Below are positions 16,237-25,613 of a stretch of 64,000 bases of DNA, one piece after another (positions within the stretch are counted from its first letter, which is position 1; the number at the start of each line of letters is the position of its first letter). The stretch comes from CALLMM01 sp964429855. Lineage in GTDB: Bacteria; Armatimonadota; Chthonomonadetes; Chthonomonadales; CAJBBX01. Made by a program: the position numbers and the translations under genes. The stretch lies in NCBI GenBank assembly GCA_964429855.1, contig CAYSDM010000016.1:11210-75209 (forward strand), in the 5' to 3' direction. The notes under the pieces were generated by a model that was not told where the DNA came from, ran no database searches, and saw only the letters and a program-made list of their open reading frames with translations.

Positions 16237-17430
16237 ATGACCGACATCCCTGCCGCCACCCAAGACCGTCTGTCCGAGTTCGACTTCCAGGCTCATAATG
16301 CGGAGGTGCGCGAGATGTGGACGGCGTTCCATGCAGGAACGCCCTACCGCACCCCCGTCATTCTGGGACTGGCAACCCGCTACTTTATGCATCATCCCGA
16401 CGCCAACTCCCCTGGCTTCGACCAGCGCCGATACAGCCAGGACCCGGACGCCATGTATGAGGCGCAGCTTAGGTACCAGCGCTGGAGCCGGTTCAATGTC
16501 CTGCAGGACTGGGAACTGGGTCTACCGGAGACATGGCAGATTCATGTAGACCTTCAGAACTACTACGACGCTGCCTGGTTCGGCTGCCCGATCGAGTATC
16601 GGGAGGGAGAGGTTCCCGACACCACCCCGGCTTACGTGGAGCAGCCGGAGCGCGTCATGGAGCAGGGCATCCCCGATCCTTTTGGCGGCGTTCTGGGCAG
16701 GGGGCTGGAGTTTTATGAGCATTTCTGCGCCCGCGCCGAACGCGACTCTTTCCTGGATCGCCCCGTCTCGATCCAGCCTCCCTGGTATGGAATCGGCACG
16801 GACGGCGTGATGACCTGCGCCTGCAACCTGTTCGGTCCCGTCTTCGTCTGCACCGCGATGGCGGATGAGCCGGATCGCCTCCGGAGTCTGCTCGATTTCA
16901 TCACCGACGCGCTGATCGCCAAGATGAAAGCCTACCGTGAGCGATTTCAGATCGCCTGCCCGCAGGATGGATTCTGGATGGCGGACGACAGCATCGCGCT
17001 CATCTCCACCCGGATGTTCCGGGAGTTCATCCTTCCCTGCCTGCGCCGAATCTACGATGCCTTCGCCACTCCCAAGGGTCGCGGCATTCACCTGTGCGGC
17101 AATGCGCAGCGGCACTTCGTCATCCTGCGGGACGAACTGGGCATCTCCGCCTTCGACACCGGCTTTCCCATTGACTTCGCCCGGCTTCGCCGCGAACTGG
17201 GTCCGGAGGTGACGATACAGGGCGGCCCCCATGTCGAGATGCTGCGCACCGGCACAACAGAGCAGGTGACCGCAGAGACTCGCCGTATCCTTCAGTCCGG
17301 CATCCTGGAGGGCGGCCGGTTTATTCTGCGCGAAGGCAATAACCTTGCGCCCGGCACGCCCCTGGAAAACACTGAAGCCATGTATTGGGCGGCGCGCGAA
17401 TACGGACTGAGAACGGAGGTGCGATCATGA
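16237..17430 (+). CDS. UROD-superfamily protein
   Basis: A 397-residue member of the UROD/methyltransferase superfamily. MADDSIALISTRMFREFILPCLRRIYDAF and GIHLCGNAQRHFVIL are the typical acidic-strand and HxC blocks; the third cysteine expected near the C-terminus is replaced in REGNNLAPGTPLEN. It thus keeps only part of the zinc site. ATG 16237 is chosen because AAGGA lies 7 nt upstream; the ATG at 16210 lies inside the preceding gene. Its stop overlaps the next start as ATGA, showing tight translational coupling. The substrate is unknown. Confidence 0.72.
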   Translation: MTDIPAATQDRLSEFDFQAHNAEVREMWTAFHAGTPYRTPVILGLATRYFMHHPDANSPGFDQRRYSQDPDAMYEAQLRYQRWSRFNVLQDWELGLPETWQIHVDLQNYYDAAWFGCPIEYREGEVPDTTPAYVEQPERVMEQGIPDPFGGVLGRGLEFYEHFCARAERDSFLDRPVSIQPPWYGIGTDGVMTCACNLFGPVFVCTAMADEPDRLRSLLDFITDALIAKMKAYRERFQIACPQDGFWMADDSIALISTRMFREFILPCLRRIYDAFATPKGRGIHLCGNAQRHFVILRDELGISAFDTGFPIDFARLRRELGPEVTIQGGPHVEMLRTGTTEQVTAETRRILQSGILEGGRFILREGNNLAPGTPLENTEAMYWAAREYGLRTEVRS

Positions 17431-18686
17431 CCGCAGAGACGCAGCACGCGAGGAGTATTTCGCGAATCGGCGCGGGAGATCGAGAAAAGCTGCGCCGACT
17501 GGCAGCCGAAGTCGCGGAACTGGCGGCGCGCCCCATCGAACAGGAGAAGCGCGACCTCTGGTATCGTCATAACGCCCTGGAGCCGACCCGACCCCTCATC
17601 TTCTGCGACCCGGAGAATAGCTGGCATGAGATTCTCCCGTCCGACTGCCTGACCTGCGAGGGCGGACTGGCGCGCGGGTGGGAGTGGCATCTGCGCCGGG
17701 AGATATTCTGGGCGCGGGAGATGTGTGATGACCGCGTCATTCAGCCCTTCTTCCCGGTCGGATACCTCTATTCCGAAACCGACTGGGGTTTGCACGAAAT
17801 CAAAATTGGCGGAGAGCAGGGAGGCTCCTATGTCTGGGAGTCGCCGCTGAAGGACTACGCCGATATGTCGCGGCTGCGCTTCCCGCGTATCACCGTAGAC
17901 TACGAAGCCACGCTGCGTAATCTCGCGCTGGCGAATGAGACGCTGGGCGATCTGCTGCCTCCGCGCCTGAAGACCTCCTGGTTCTGGACGGTGGGGATGA
18001 CCTGGACGCTGGTCAACCTGCGCGGCCTGGAGCAGATCATGCTCGACATGATAGACCGTCCCGACGACCTGCACCGACTGATGGCGTTCCTGCGGGACGG
18101 AACGATGGCGCGGCTGGACTTTCTGGAGCAGAACGCCCTCTTCTCCCTGAATAACGACGGCTCCTATGTCGGCTCCGGCGGTTTTGGCTGGACGCGGGAA
18201 CTGCCTGCGCCCGACTTCGACGGCGCGGTGCGTTGCCGCGATATCTGGGGCTTTGCGGAGAGTCAGGAGACGGTCGGCATCTCCCCGCGTATGTTCGCGG
18301 AGTTCGTCCTGCCCTACCAGATTCCGCTCATGCAGCGATTCGGACTCAACTGCTACGGCTGCTGCGAGCCGCTGGACACGCGCTGGCGTTATGTGCAGAC
18401 CATTCCGCGCCTGCGCCGCGTCTCGGTTTCGCCCTGGTCTAGCCTGAGCAAGATGGCGGAAAACCTGCAGGATCGGTACCTCTTCTCCTGGAAACCCAAT
18501 CCTGCGTATCTGGCGATGGAGTCGTTCGACGAGGAGACGGTGCGCAAGATACTGCGCGAAGGGATGCAGATCACGCGCGGCTGTCGTGTCGAGGTCATCA
18601 TGAAGGACTGTCATACCATCCGCAACGCCCCGCAGCGCGCTACGCGCTGGGTGCAGATCGCGCGCGAGGAGGCGGAACGACTGTGA
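17427..18686 (+). CDS. UROD-superfamily protein with YGCCEP motif
   Basis: A 419-residue protein with a long N-terminal extension (RRLAAEVAELAARPIEQEKR) and the UROD-like core: LWYRHNALEPTRPLIFCDPE, NLRGLEQIMLDMIDRPDDLH, ISPRMFAEFVLPYQIPLM. The HxC position reads CYGCCEP, so it has a cysteine pair instead of His-x-Cys, and no matching C-terminal Cys is clear. Start at 17427 uses GGAGG and overlaps the upstream TGA by ATGA. The gene continues the overlapping chain. Some annotated relatives of this shape are described only as UROD family; the function is not known. Confidence 0.7.
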   Translation: MTAETQHARSISRIGAGDREKLRRLAAEVAELAARPIEQEKRDLWYRHNALEPTRPLIFCDPENSWHEILPSDCLTCEGGLARGWEWHLRREIFWAREMCDDRVIQPFFPVGYLYSETDWGLHEIKIGGEQGGSYVWESPLKDYADMSRLRFPRITVDYEATLRNLALANETLGDLLPPRLKTSWFWTVGMTWTLVNLRGLEQIMLDMIDRPDDLHRLMAFLRDGTMARLDFLEQNALFSLNNDGSYVGSGGFGWTRELPAPDFDGAVRCRDIWGFAESQETVGISPRMFAEFVLPYQIPLMQRFGLNCYGCCEPLDTRWRYVQTIPRLRRVSVSPWSSLSKMAENLQDRYLFSWKPNPAYLAMESFDEETVRKILREGMQITRGCRVEVIMKDCHTIRNAPQRATRWVQIAREEAERL

Positions 18687-19552
18687 ACCCGTATCTCTCC
18701 GAACTGCTTCGCTCCGGACCGATACTGACCGACGGAGCCTGGGGAACGCAGATGCAGGCCCGTGGTCTGCCGATTGGCGGATGTCCCGACGCCTGGAATC
18801 TCACCCATCCCGACCGGGTCGCCGAAGTCGCCGCCGCCTATGTCGCGGCGGGCAGCCGCGTGATCCTGACCAACACCTTCGGCGCAAACCGCCTGACGCT
18901 CTCGCGTCACGATCTGGCGGAGCAGGCGGCGCAGGTCAATCGGCTGGGGGCGCAGATATCCCTTCAGGCAGCCGGAAACGCGGCGCGGGTGTTCGGCTCC
19001 ATCGGCCCGTCGGGGCGAATGCTGGCCACCGGCGAAGTGACCGCCTCCGAACTACAGTCCGCCTTTCGTGAGCAGGCGCAGGCATTGCAGGAGGGCGGAG
19101 CGGAGGCGCTGGTGGTCGAAACCATGTCCGATCTGGATGAGGCGCGAATCGCGGTCGAATCGGCAAAAACCACCGGACTGCCGGTCATCGCCAGCATGAC
19201 TTTCGGCGTCGGGAAACAGGGCGACCGCACCATCATGGGAGTCACCCCGGAGAGAGCCGCCGTCGCGCTGGCGGAAGCGGGAGCCGATGCGCTGGGAACC
19301 AACTGCGGGATCGGACCGGAGGCGATGCTGCCGCTCTGTGCGCGTCTGCGCGCGGCCACCGATCTGCCCGTCTGGGTCAAACCCAACGCCGGACTGCCAG
19401 TAATGGAAGACGGCAGGGCGGTCTATCAAACGACACCGGAAGCGTTCGCCGACATCGCCCGTCAGTTTATCGGCGCAGGCGCAAACTTCATCGGCGGCTG
19501 CTGCGGAACCAGCCCGGAGTTTATTACGGCGCTGGCGGAGAGAATGCGATGA
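18683..19552 (+). CDS. Stand-alone homocysteine S-methyltransferase domain protein
   Basis: The 289-residue protein matches the N-terminal homocysteine-binding module of MetH and the BHMT/MmuM family. It starts LTDGAWGTQMQARGLP, has TNTFGANRLTL and ETMSDLDEARIAVES, and carries all three zinc-binding cysteines: Cys208 in GTNCGIGPE and Cys273/Cys274 in GGCCGTSP. No folate- or B12-binding domain is attached, so methyl groups must come from a partner or small donor; the corrinoid protein encoded in the same block is a good candidate. The GTG start overlaps the upstream TGA. Homocysteine or a related thiol is the likely acceptor. Confidence 0.87.
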   Translation: MNPYLSELLRSGPILTDGAWGTQMQARGLPIGGCPDAWNLTHPDRVAEVAAAYVAAGSRVILTNTFGANRLTLSRHDLAEQAAQVNRLGAQISLQAAGNAARVFGSIGPSGRMLATGEVTASELQSAFREQAQALQEGGAEALVVETMSDLDEARIAVESAKTTGLPVIASMTFGVGKQGDRTIMGVTPERAAVALAEAGADALGTNCGIGPEAMLPLCARLRAATDLPVWVKPNAGLPVMEDGRAVYQTTPEAFADIARQFIGAGANFIGGCCGTSPEFITALAERMR

Positions 19553-20589
19553 GCTACGAAATTGGCATGAAGGCGATGCGCCGGCAGTGGGCGGAGCGCG
19601 TGGGACATACGGAGTATTGCAGCAACTATGCGCTGGTGCGTGCCGTGACCGGGCGCGATCCTACAACAGACGGGGGAGCCTGGAGAGCCTTCTACGACGC
19701 CTGGGAGATGGACTTTCTGTGGGTGACGGACGACGGACCCGTTCCCTGGGGGCTGCGAGGGCGCGTTACCGACATGGGGCACGCCGAGTTTCTGGAACAT
19801 GGAGCCGACCGCCGGGATCATGTCCACTGCCCCTTTACGGATGTGGAAGAGATACTCTGCTTCGATGCGGTGGAAGAGTACGGTCTGCCCGATAAGCGGG
19901 AACTGATCGCCTACTACGAAAATGCCTATCGCCGGGGGCAGGAGAATAACCCGAATCAGGTCTATACCGGGGGCTACTACAAGACCATCGTATCGGGGGC
20001 GATAGATGCCTTCGGATGGGACATGCTGCTGCTGGCAGCCAGCCAACGAGAGCGGTTTGACCGGGTGCTGGAGAGCATCTACCGCCTGACCCGTCATCAT
20101 GTGGAAGCCTGGGCGGAGACCTCTATCGAAGTCTTTATCCAGCATGATGATATGGTCTGGGCGAACGGTCCTTTTATGCATCCCTCCTTCTATCGCTCCG
20201 CCATCTTCCCGCGCTATAAAAAGCTCTGGGAGATACTGCATGAAGCGGGCAAGATCGTCCTCTACTGCTCTGACGGCAACTGGACGCCCTTTATTCAAGA
20301 CATCGCGGAGGCAGGCGCGGACGGCTTCATCTTCGAGCCGCTGACCGACTTCGATCGGATGATTGACCGCTACGGGCAGACCCATGTCATTATGGGCAGC
20401 TATGTGGACTGCCGCACCCTGACGTTCGGAACGCCGGAGCAGATTCGCGCGGAGGTGAAGGCGACTCTGGAGCGGGCAAAGGGATGCCCCGGCTTCGTCT
20501 TTGCCGTCGGAAACCATATTCCCAGCAACATTCCGGTAGATAACGCGCTGGTCTATTTCGACGCCATGAAAGCCGGATGGCGTCGCTGA
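19549..20589 (+). CDS. UROD-superfamily protein
   Basis: A 346-residue UROD-like barrel with HDDMVWANGPFMHPSFYRSAIFPRYKKLW followed by IVLYCSDGNWTPFIQDIAE and, near the end, VGNHIPSNIPVDN. The HxC motif is YCSDG, which keeps the Cys but replaces His; the C-terminal ligand position is GNHIP, a His instead of Cys. This could be a rearranged metal site. The ATG overlaps the end of the homocysteine methyltransferase gene by 4 bp, which suggests that the two products are made together. The substrate is unknown. Confidence 0.72.
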   Translation: MSYEIGMKAMRRQWAERVGHTEYCSNYALVRAVTGRDPTTDGGAWRAFYDAWEMDFLWVTDDGPVPWGLRGRVTDMGHAEFLEHGADRRDHVHCPFTDVEEILCFDAVEEYGLPDKRELIAYYENAYRRGQENNPNQVYTGGYYKTIVSGAIDAFGWDMLLLAASQRERFDRVLESIYRLTRHHVEAWAETSIEVFIQHDDMVWANGPFMHPSFYRSAIFPRYKKLWEILHEAGKIVLYCSDGNWTPFIQDIAEAGADGFIFEPLTDFDRMIDRYGQTHVIMGSYVDCRTLTFGTPEQIRAEVKATLERAKGCPGFVFAVGNHIPSNIPVDNALVYFDAMKAGWRR

Positions 20590-20637
20590 GCGTTTCTGCC
20601 GATATATCGCATATCACTCGAAAACGAGGACGCAAGC

Positions 20638-21483
20638 ATGAATGCATTTCCACGCACGACGGTAGGCGGAATCTCCCTGCCCCGCCTGATCTGCGGCTCG
20701 AACTGGATGCTCGGTTATTCGCACACCAGCGCCGCCAAAGACCGCTTTATCAAAGAGTTGTTCAACACTCCGGAGAAGATCGCGGACGTTCTGCAGGTCT
20801 TCGCGCGCGCCGGATGCAACGCGCTGATGAGTCCACTGTCCGACTTCGTATACCGGGGCATCCGCGAGACCGAACAGCGCACCGGCGTGCCCATCCTCTG
20901 GATCGTGACGCCGGGCGACTACGATCATGGCGGAATGGACGCATGGAAAGCCAGCGTAGAGCGGGCGAAGACTATGGGCGCAGCATTCTGCTTTCCGCAC
21001 CAGTGCGTCACCGATCCGCGTATTGACCGGGTGAATCGCTGTCTGGCTCCCGACCTGCGCGACTGCTTGCGCGTGGTGCAGGATGCCGGACTGGTACCCG
21101 GTTTGAGCAGCCATATGCCGGAGGCGATCACCTGCTCCGACGCCTGCCATGCCGAGGTGGAGACCTACATCCAGCCCTATAACGCGGCGGGATTCCTCTG
21201 CCAGATCGAAACCGACTGGCTTCAGCGCATCATCCATTCCGCCCGAAAACCGGTCATGACCATCAAGCCTCTCGCGGCGGGGCGCCTCCTCCCCGTAACG
21301 GGTCTGACCTTCGCCTGGAATACGATTCGCGCCTGCGATATGGTCACCATCGGCGTTCTCAACCCCTACGAGGCGGAAGAGGCGGTCGAGATCAGCCTTG
21401 CCTGCCTGGAGCGTCGCGACGCAGAGGTAGAGCTTCAGTACACGCGCAGCAAGAGCGGTCTGGTCAACGCGGTGGAGAGGTAG
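20638..21483 (+). CDS. Aldo/keto-reductase-like TIM-barrel protein
   Basis: The 281-residue protein starts TTVGGISLPRLICGSNWMLG, which resembles the opening strand of aldo/keto reductases, and ends with NTIRACDMVTIGVLNPYEAEEAVEIS, resembling their NADP-binding end (an IGxxxPxEAEE pattern). The catalytic Tyr-Lys-His set is not obvious, so a reductase function is uncertain. It contains a conserved-looking MPEAITCSDACHAEVETYIQ stretch. It sits between two UROD-type genes, 48 bp after one and 5 bp before the next, so it belongs to the same transcription unit. Its role there is unknown. Confidence 0.6.
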   Translation: MNAFPRTTVGGISLPRLICGSNWMLGYSHTSAAKDRFIKELFNTPEKIADVLQVFARAGCNALMSPLSDFVYRGIRETEQRTGVPILWIVTPGDYDHGGMDAWKASVERAKTMGAAFCFPHQCVTDPRIDRVNRCLAPDLRDCLRVVQDAGLVPGLSSHMPEAITCSDACHAEVETYIQPYNAAGFLCQIETDWLQRIIHSARKPVMTIKPLAAGRLLPVTGLTFAWNTIRACDMVTIGVLNPYEAEEAVEISLACLERRDAEVELQYTRSKSGLVNAVER

Positions 21484-21488
21484 GGCGA

Positions 21489-22580
21489 ATGAACGCGCGC
21501 GAACGCTTTATCGCCGTCATGCACTACCAGCCGCGTGACCGCTGCCCGTTGATGGATTTTGGCTTCTGGGCGGAGACTCTGCCGACATGGGAGGCGCAGG
21601 GCTATCCGAAAGGCGAGAATCCCGATCAGTATTTCGGCATGGATCCTCAGTGGATCGGCGCGCCGATTAACGTGGGACTGCTGCCGGGATTCGAATACCA
21701 GGTGCTGGAAGATCGCGATTCGACTCAGATCGTCCGCGACGGAGAGGGAGTCATTCAGGAGGTCAGCAAAGGCAGCGCCTCCATCCCCCGCTATCTCGGT
21801 CACTCGCTTACAGACCGCGCCAGTTGGGAGAAGGAGTTCATCCCGCGCCTGAATGGTTCTGATCCGCGACGGTATCCCGCAAACTGGCAGGAGATCGTTG
21901 CCCGCTTCACCGATCCGGGACGCGACTATCCGGTCAGCCTGCCTGCCGGTTCGCTCTACGGCTGGATACGCAACTGGATGGGCGTGGAGAACCTCTCCAT
22001 GTTGATCTACGATGACCGCGCGCTCTTTGAGGAGATGGTCGAAACCCTCGCCGACTGCATCCTCGCCGCGATCACCCCCGCGCTGGAATCGGCGATCTCT
22101 TTCGAGTACGCCACGATGTGGGAGGACATGTGCTATAAAGCCGGACCTCTGCTCTCGCCGAAGATGTTCAGGCAGATACTCGTTCCGCAATACCGCCGGA
22201 TCACCGACCTGCTGCGGAAGTATGGCGTGGATGTGGTGGTGGTGGACTGTGACGGCGACATCTCCCTGCTGATTCCGCTCTGGCTGGAGGCGGGCGTCAA
22301 CGTGATGTTTCCTATCGAGGTTGGAACCTGGGGGCAGGACCCGGTCGCCATTCGTCGTCAGTATGGAAAAGAGGTGTTGATCATCGGGGGCGTGGGCAAG
22401 TATATTCTGGCAGGCTCGAAAGAGGGGATCACCCGCGAGGTAGAGCGGCTGGCTCCGCTGGTGGAAGAGGGCGGCTATATCCCGACCCCCGACCATCGCG
22501 TCCCGCCGGATGTGCCGTTTGAGAACTACCTGTTCTATCTGAGCGAAGCGCGGCGCGTCTGGTGCAGGGGGTTGATCTAG
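21489..22580 (+). CDS. UROD-superfamily protein (paralogue of the 48327 gene)
   Basis: A 363-residue UROD-like protein beginning MNARERFIAVMHYQPRDRCP, the usual N-terminus of methyltransferase-type members. It has YATMWEDMCYKAGPLLSPKMF, then VVVDCDGDISLLIPLWLEAG and PTPDHRVPPDVPFENYLFYL. The HxC position is VDCDGD and the C-terminal Cys is replaced by PDHRVP, so Asp/Cys and His could be ligands. The same plan (LDSDGK, PCPDHRIAPD, FPIEVGTWG) occurs in the 371-residue protein encoded at 48327, which makes the two a distinct subfamily. The start follows the preceding stop after 5 bp. Confidence 0.75.
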   Translation: MNARERFIAVMHYQPRDRCPLMDFGFWAETLPTWEAQGYPKGENPDQYFGMDPQWIGAPINVGLLPGFEYQVLEDRDSTQIVRDGEGVIQEVSKGSASIPRYLGHSLTDRASWEKEFIPRLNGSDPRRYPANWQEIVARFTDPGRDYPVSLPAGSLYGWIRNWMGVENLSMLIYDDRALFEEMVETLADCILAAITPALESAISFEYATMWEDMCYKAGPLLSPKMFRQILVPQYRRITDLLRKYGVDVVVVDCDGDISLLIPLWLEAGVNVMFPIEVGTWGQDPVAIRRQYGKEVLIIGGVGKYILAGSKEGITREVERLAPLVEEGGYIPTPDHRVPPDVPFENYLFYLSEARRVWCRGLI

Positions 22581-22607
22581 CGTGCATAGCATGGAGAGAG
22601 AGAACGG

Positions 22608-23696
22608 ATGACCTCGAAAGAGCGTATGCTCACCGCGCTGTCGAGGGGCACGCCGGACCGCGTCCCCGCGACAGTGCATCAGTGGCAGCCCTATCATCTG
22701 CAGACCTATCTTCACGGCATCAGTGACCGGGAGGCGTTCCGGCGTTTCGGGCTGGACGCCTCTCTGACGCGCTTCCCGCTGCTGCCCCGGCAGGACCCCC
22801 ACTGGATCGTTGAGACCCGTGAACTGGATGCGCCGCCCGGCGAGCGTCGCTGGCAGGTTACCATCACCACGCCGGGCGGAACGCTGCAGAACCTGGTCGG
22901 ACAGAACCCGGTCACCACCTGGAACATCACCCACCTGGTCAAGCGGCACGAAGACCTGCATCTGATCGAGCGGTATATGCCGGTGCCGAAACTGGATCGG
23001 AAAGCGTTGCAGCAGGAGTACGACCTGCTTGGCGATGACGGCATTATGCGCGGCTTCGTCTGGGGCGATCAGGGTGGCTGCTGGCAGCACGCCACCTGTC
23101 TCATGGGTACCGTCGAACTGATTATGGAGGCGGCAGATCACCCCGACTGGGTTCTGGCGTTTCTGGAGGTTCTCTGGCGCAAGAAAGAGCGGTTCATCGA
23201 GGAGAGTCTGGACGGAGCCGCCTACGATCTGATCGAAACCGGCGGGGGAGCCGCCTCCTCCACCGTCATTTCACCGCGCTATTTCGAAAAGTTCTGTCTA
23301 CCGTTCGACCGCAGGATGCACGATGCCCTGCACCGCCTCGGACATCGCGTCGTCTATCACACCTGCGGCGGCATGATGCCGATTCTAGAGAAGATCGTCG
23401 CCAACGGATGCGACGCCAGCGAGACGCTGACTCCCCCGAGCATGGGAGGAGACGCCCGCCCGGAGGAACTCAAGGCGCGTATCGGCGGACAGGTCGCCCT
23501 GATCGGCGGGCTGGATCAGAACTCCGTGCTGGAGGTCGGCACGCCGGAGGAGATTCGCCGTCATGTGCAGGCGATGTTTGCCGCCTACGGCGTCGGAGGC
23601 GGCTATATCATGAGTCCCAGCGACCACTTCTTTCACGTCCCTCCAGAGAACCTCCAGGCTTACGCGGAATCGGCGCGGGGGTGCGTCTATGCCTGA
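22608..23696 (+). CDS. UROD-superfamily methyltransferase-like protein
   Basis: A 362-residue member with the standard start MTSKERMLTALSRGTPDRVP. It keeps the first half of the zinc motif as VVYHTCGGMMPILE, but the third ligand region reads MSPSDHFFHVPPEN, with no Cys. The strand before it is ETGGGAASSTVISPRYFEKF. The protein is close in shape to enzymes described as MtaA/CmuA/MtbA-like. Its last 8 bp overlap the next gene. It could be an MT1 or MT2 component for a methylated compound; the substrate is unknown. Confidence 0.75.
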   Translation: MTSKERMLTALSRGTPDRVPATVHQWQPYHLQTYLHGISDREAFRRFGLDASLTRFPLLPRQDPHWIVETRELDAPPGERRWQVTITTPGGTLQNLVGQNPVTTWNITHLVKRHEDLHLIERYMPVPKLDRKALQQEYDLLGDDGIMRGFVWGDQGGCWQHATCLMGTVELIMEAADHPDWVLAFLEVLWRKKERFIEESLDGAAYDLIETGGGAASSTVISPRYFEKFCLPFDRRMHDALHRLGHRVVYHTCGGMMPILEKIVANGCDASETLTPPSMGGDARPEELKARIGGQVALIGGLDQNSVLEVGTPEEIRRHVQAMFAAYGVGGGYIMSPSDHFFHVPPENLQAYAESARGCVYA

Positions 23697-24744
23697 GACA
23701 TATGCCCGGAGCCGCCGCTATCTGCGCGACCTGTTCGCCGGAGCGTTTCCGGGACACGCCATCGTCATGTCGTGCAGCGATCCGAAGATGCCGCCCGGTC
23801 TGCTGGACTACCCGACCGGCTCGGAGCCGGTTTCGCAATGGGTTCCCTGGCTGCTCCAGGACTATGAACGGCAGATCGCCTGGAAAGAGGCGCTGCACGA
23901 CGACAGCGTGCCCCACCTTCGCCCCGCCACGCATACCGGAGTCTTCGCGGCGGCGTTCGGCTGCCAGATGCATGGGTTTGACGGCTCTAACGCGGCGGCG
24001 CGCCCTCTCGTCTTTACGGCGCAAGAGGCGGATCGCCTGCCGCAGCCCGATCTCGACGCTCCGCCCATCGCCCGCGTCTTTGAACTGACGCAGATTCTGC
24101 GCGAACGCGCCGGATCGGACGCGCCGATCACCGTGCCGGACATTCAGAGTCCCTTCGATATAGCTGCGCTCGTCTGGAATAAAGAGCAGATGTACATGGC
24201 GATGATTGAAAACCCGGAGGCTGTGCGGCGGCTGGTCGAAAAGTGCCATCTACTGCTGAAAAGGTTTCTGACGGAGTTTCAGAGGCGTTTTCCGGAGTGC
24301 AATCTGTGTCACTGCCCGAATGTATGGACGCCCCCTGAACTGGGATGCTCGCTTTCGGAAGACGAGGTCGGCTGCATGTCTCCCCGCATGTTCGAAGCGT
24401 TCTGTCTGCCGACGCTGATAGACCTGAGCGAGACCTTCGGGGGTCTCTTTATGCACTGCTGCGCCAACGCCGACAACCACTACCGCAGCTTCCTGAAGAT
24501 ACCGAATCTGCGCGGCTTGAACCGCGTCTTTCAGTCGCCCGGTCCGCGTCCCGCCATCGAAGCCTTTACTGACAGAACCGTGCTCGTGATGGCATGGCTG
24601 GACGAAGCGGGCTTCGGGCAGATGCTCGATCTGGCGCTGCCGAAGACCCGCTACCTGTTCAATCCCTCCGCGCCTGCGCTGGAGGAGGCAAAACGGCTGT
24701 ATGCGCGGCTTCGGGCGCGGTGTCCGCGGGCAATAGAGGCATGA
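23689..24744 (+). CDS. UROD-superfamily protein with HCCA motif
   Basis: A 351-residue protein that begins PETYARSRRYLRDLFAGAFPGHAIVMSC, without the ERxLxAL opening of other members. The core has VPDIQSPFDIAALVW, MSPRMFEAFCLPTLIDLSETF and LFMHCCANADNHYRSF, which keeps His-x-Cys as HCC. A matching third ligand near the end is not clear (LFNPSAPALEEA). The reading frame starts within the last 8 bp of the previous gene, so translation is coupled. An 86-bp gap to the DUF1638 gene follows. Confidence 0.7.
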   Translation: MPETYARSRRYLRDLFAGAFPGHAIVMSCSDPKMPPGLLDYPTGSEPVSQWVPWLLQDYERQIAWKEALHDDSVPHLRPATHTGVFAAAFGCQMHGFDGSNAAARPLVFTAQEADRLPQPDLDAPPIARVFELTQILRERAGSDAPITVPDIQSPFDIAALVWNKEQMYMAMIENPEAVRRLVEKCHLLLKRFLTEFQRRFPECNLCHCPNVWTPPELGCSLSEDEVGCMSPRMFEAFCLPTLIDLSETFGGLFMHCCANADNHYRSFLKIPNLRGLNRVFQSPGPRPAIEAFTDRTVLVMAWLDEAGFGQMLDLALPKTRYLFNPSAPALEEAKRLYARLRARCPRAIEA

Positions 24745-24830
24745 CAACCTGTCTGTGTATTCAGCGCTTTTGCGGCGACTCTACTCGCCCATAATACTCA
24801 GAAATTTATCTCACTCTCTGCGAGGTCTGT

Positions 24831-25577
24831 ATGCGTCTGAAACTTATCAGTTGCGAAGTGCTGTATCGCGAACTGCTGCATGTGGTCTCCCGATCCCCCA
24901 ATATGGTGGATATTGAGTTTCTGCCGAAAGGACTGCACGATATCGGCGCAAAGCCGATGCTTGAGCGTCTTCAGGCGGTGGTGGATCGCGTGGACGGATC
25001 GAAGTACGAGGCGATTCTGCTCGGATATGGTCTCTGTAACAACGGTCTCGCCGGACTGCAGGCGCGCGATATTCCGCTGATCCTGCCCCGCGCCCACGAC
25101 TGCATCACCCTCTTCCTCGGCAGCCGACAGCGCTATTTGGAGTACTTCCACAGCCAGCCGGGAGTCTATTTCAAAACGACCGGATGGATGGAGCGCGGAG
25201 ATAATCCCGGAGAGTTGAGCCAGTTGTCCATCCAGAAGCAGACCGGAATGGATCAGTCTCTGGAGGAGTTAATCGCCAGATACGGCGAAGAGAACGCGCG
25301 ATACATCTACCAGACTCTCTGCCAGTACACCCATAACTACAGCCAGTTCACCTTTATCGAGATGGGCGTCGAGCCGGACGACCGCTTCGAGAAGCAGGTG
25401 CAGGAGGAGGCGAAACAGCGCGGCTGGCGATACGCCAAACTGCAGGGCGATATGGGGATGTTCGAGCGGCTGGTAAACGGTCCCTGGGATGCGTATGAGT
25501 TCCTGACCATCCCGCCCGGATGTAAGGTCGTCGCGACCTATGAGGATGAGATTGTGATCGCTGCGCCTGCGGAGTAG
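24831..25577 (+). CDS. DUF1638 domain protein
   Basis: The 248-residue protein matches DUF1638: EAILLGYGLCNNGLAGLQ, ILPRAHDCITLFLGSRQRY, YFKTTGWMERGDNPGE and a C-terminal FLTIPPGCKVVATYEDE. The conserved Cys residues in GYGLCNNG and AHDCIT could bind metal or cofactor. As family knowledge, DUF1638 genes often stand beside corrinoid-dependent methyltransferase genes in methanogens and acetogens, but no biochemical role is established that I can name. Its place inside this array supports an accessory role in corrinoid methyl transfer. A GCGAGG Shine-Dalgarno is 5 nt before the ATG. Confidence 0.8.
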   Translation: MRLKLISCEVLYRELLHVVSRSPNMVDIEFLPKGLHDIGAKPMLERLQAVVDRVDGSKYEAILLGYGLCNNGLAGLQARDIPLILPRAHDCITLFLGSRQRYLEYFHSQPGVYFKTTGWMERGDNPGELSQLSIQKQTGMDQSLEELIARYGEENARYIYQTLCQYTHNYSQFTFIEMGVEPDDRFEKQVQEEAKQRGWRYAKLQGDMGMFERLVNGPWDAYEFLTIPPGCKVVATYEDEIVIAAPAE

Positions 25578-25613
25578 TCTTCCGAGGCGCGATCAAAGCG
25601 GGAGGTGAATGAA

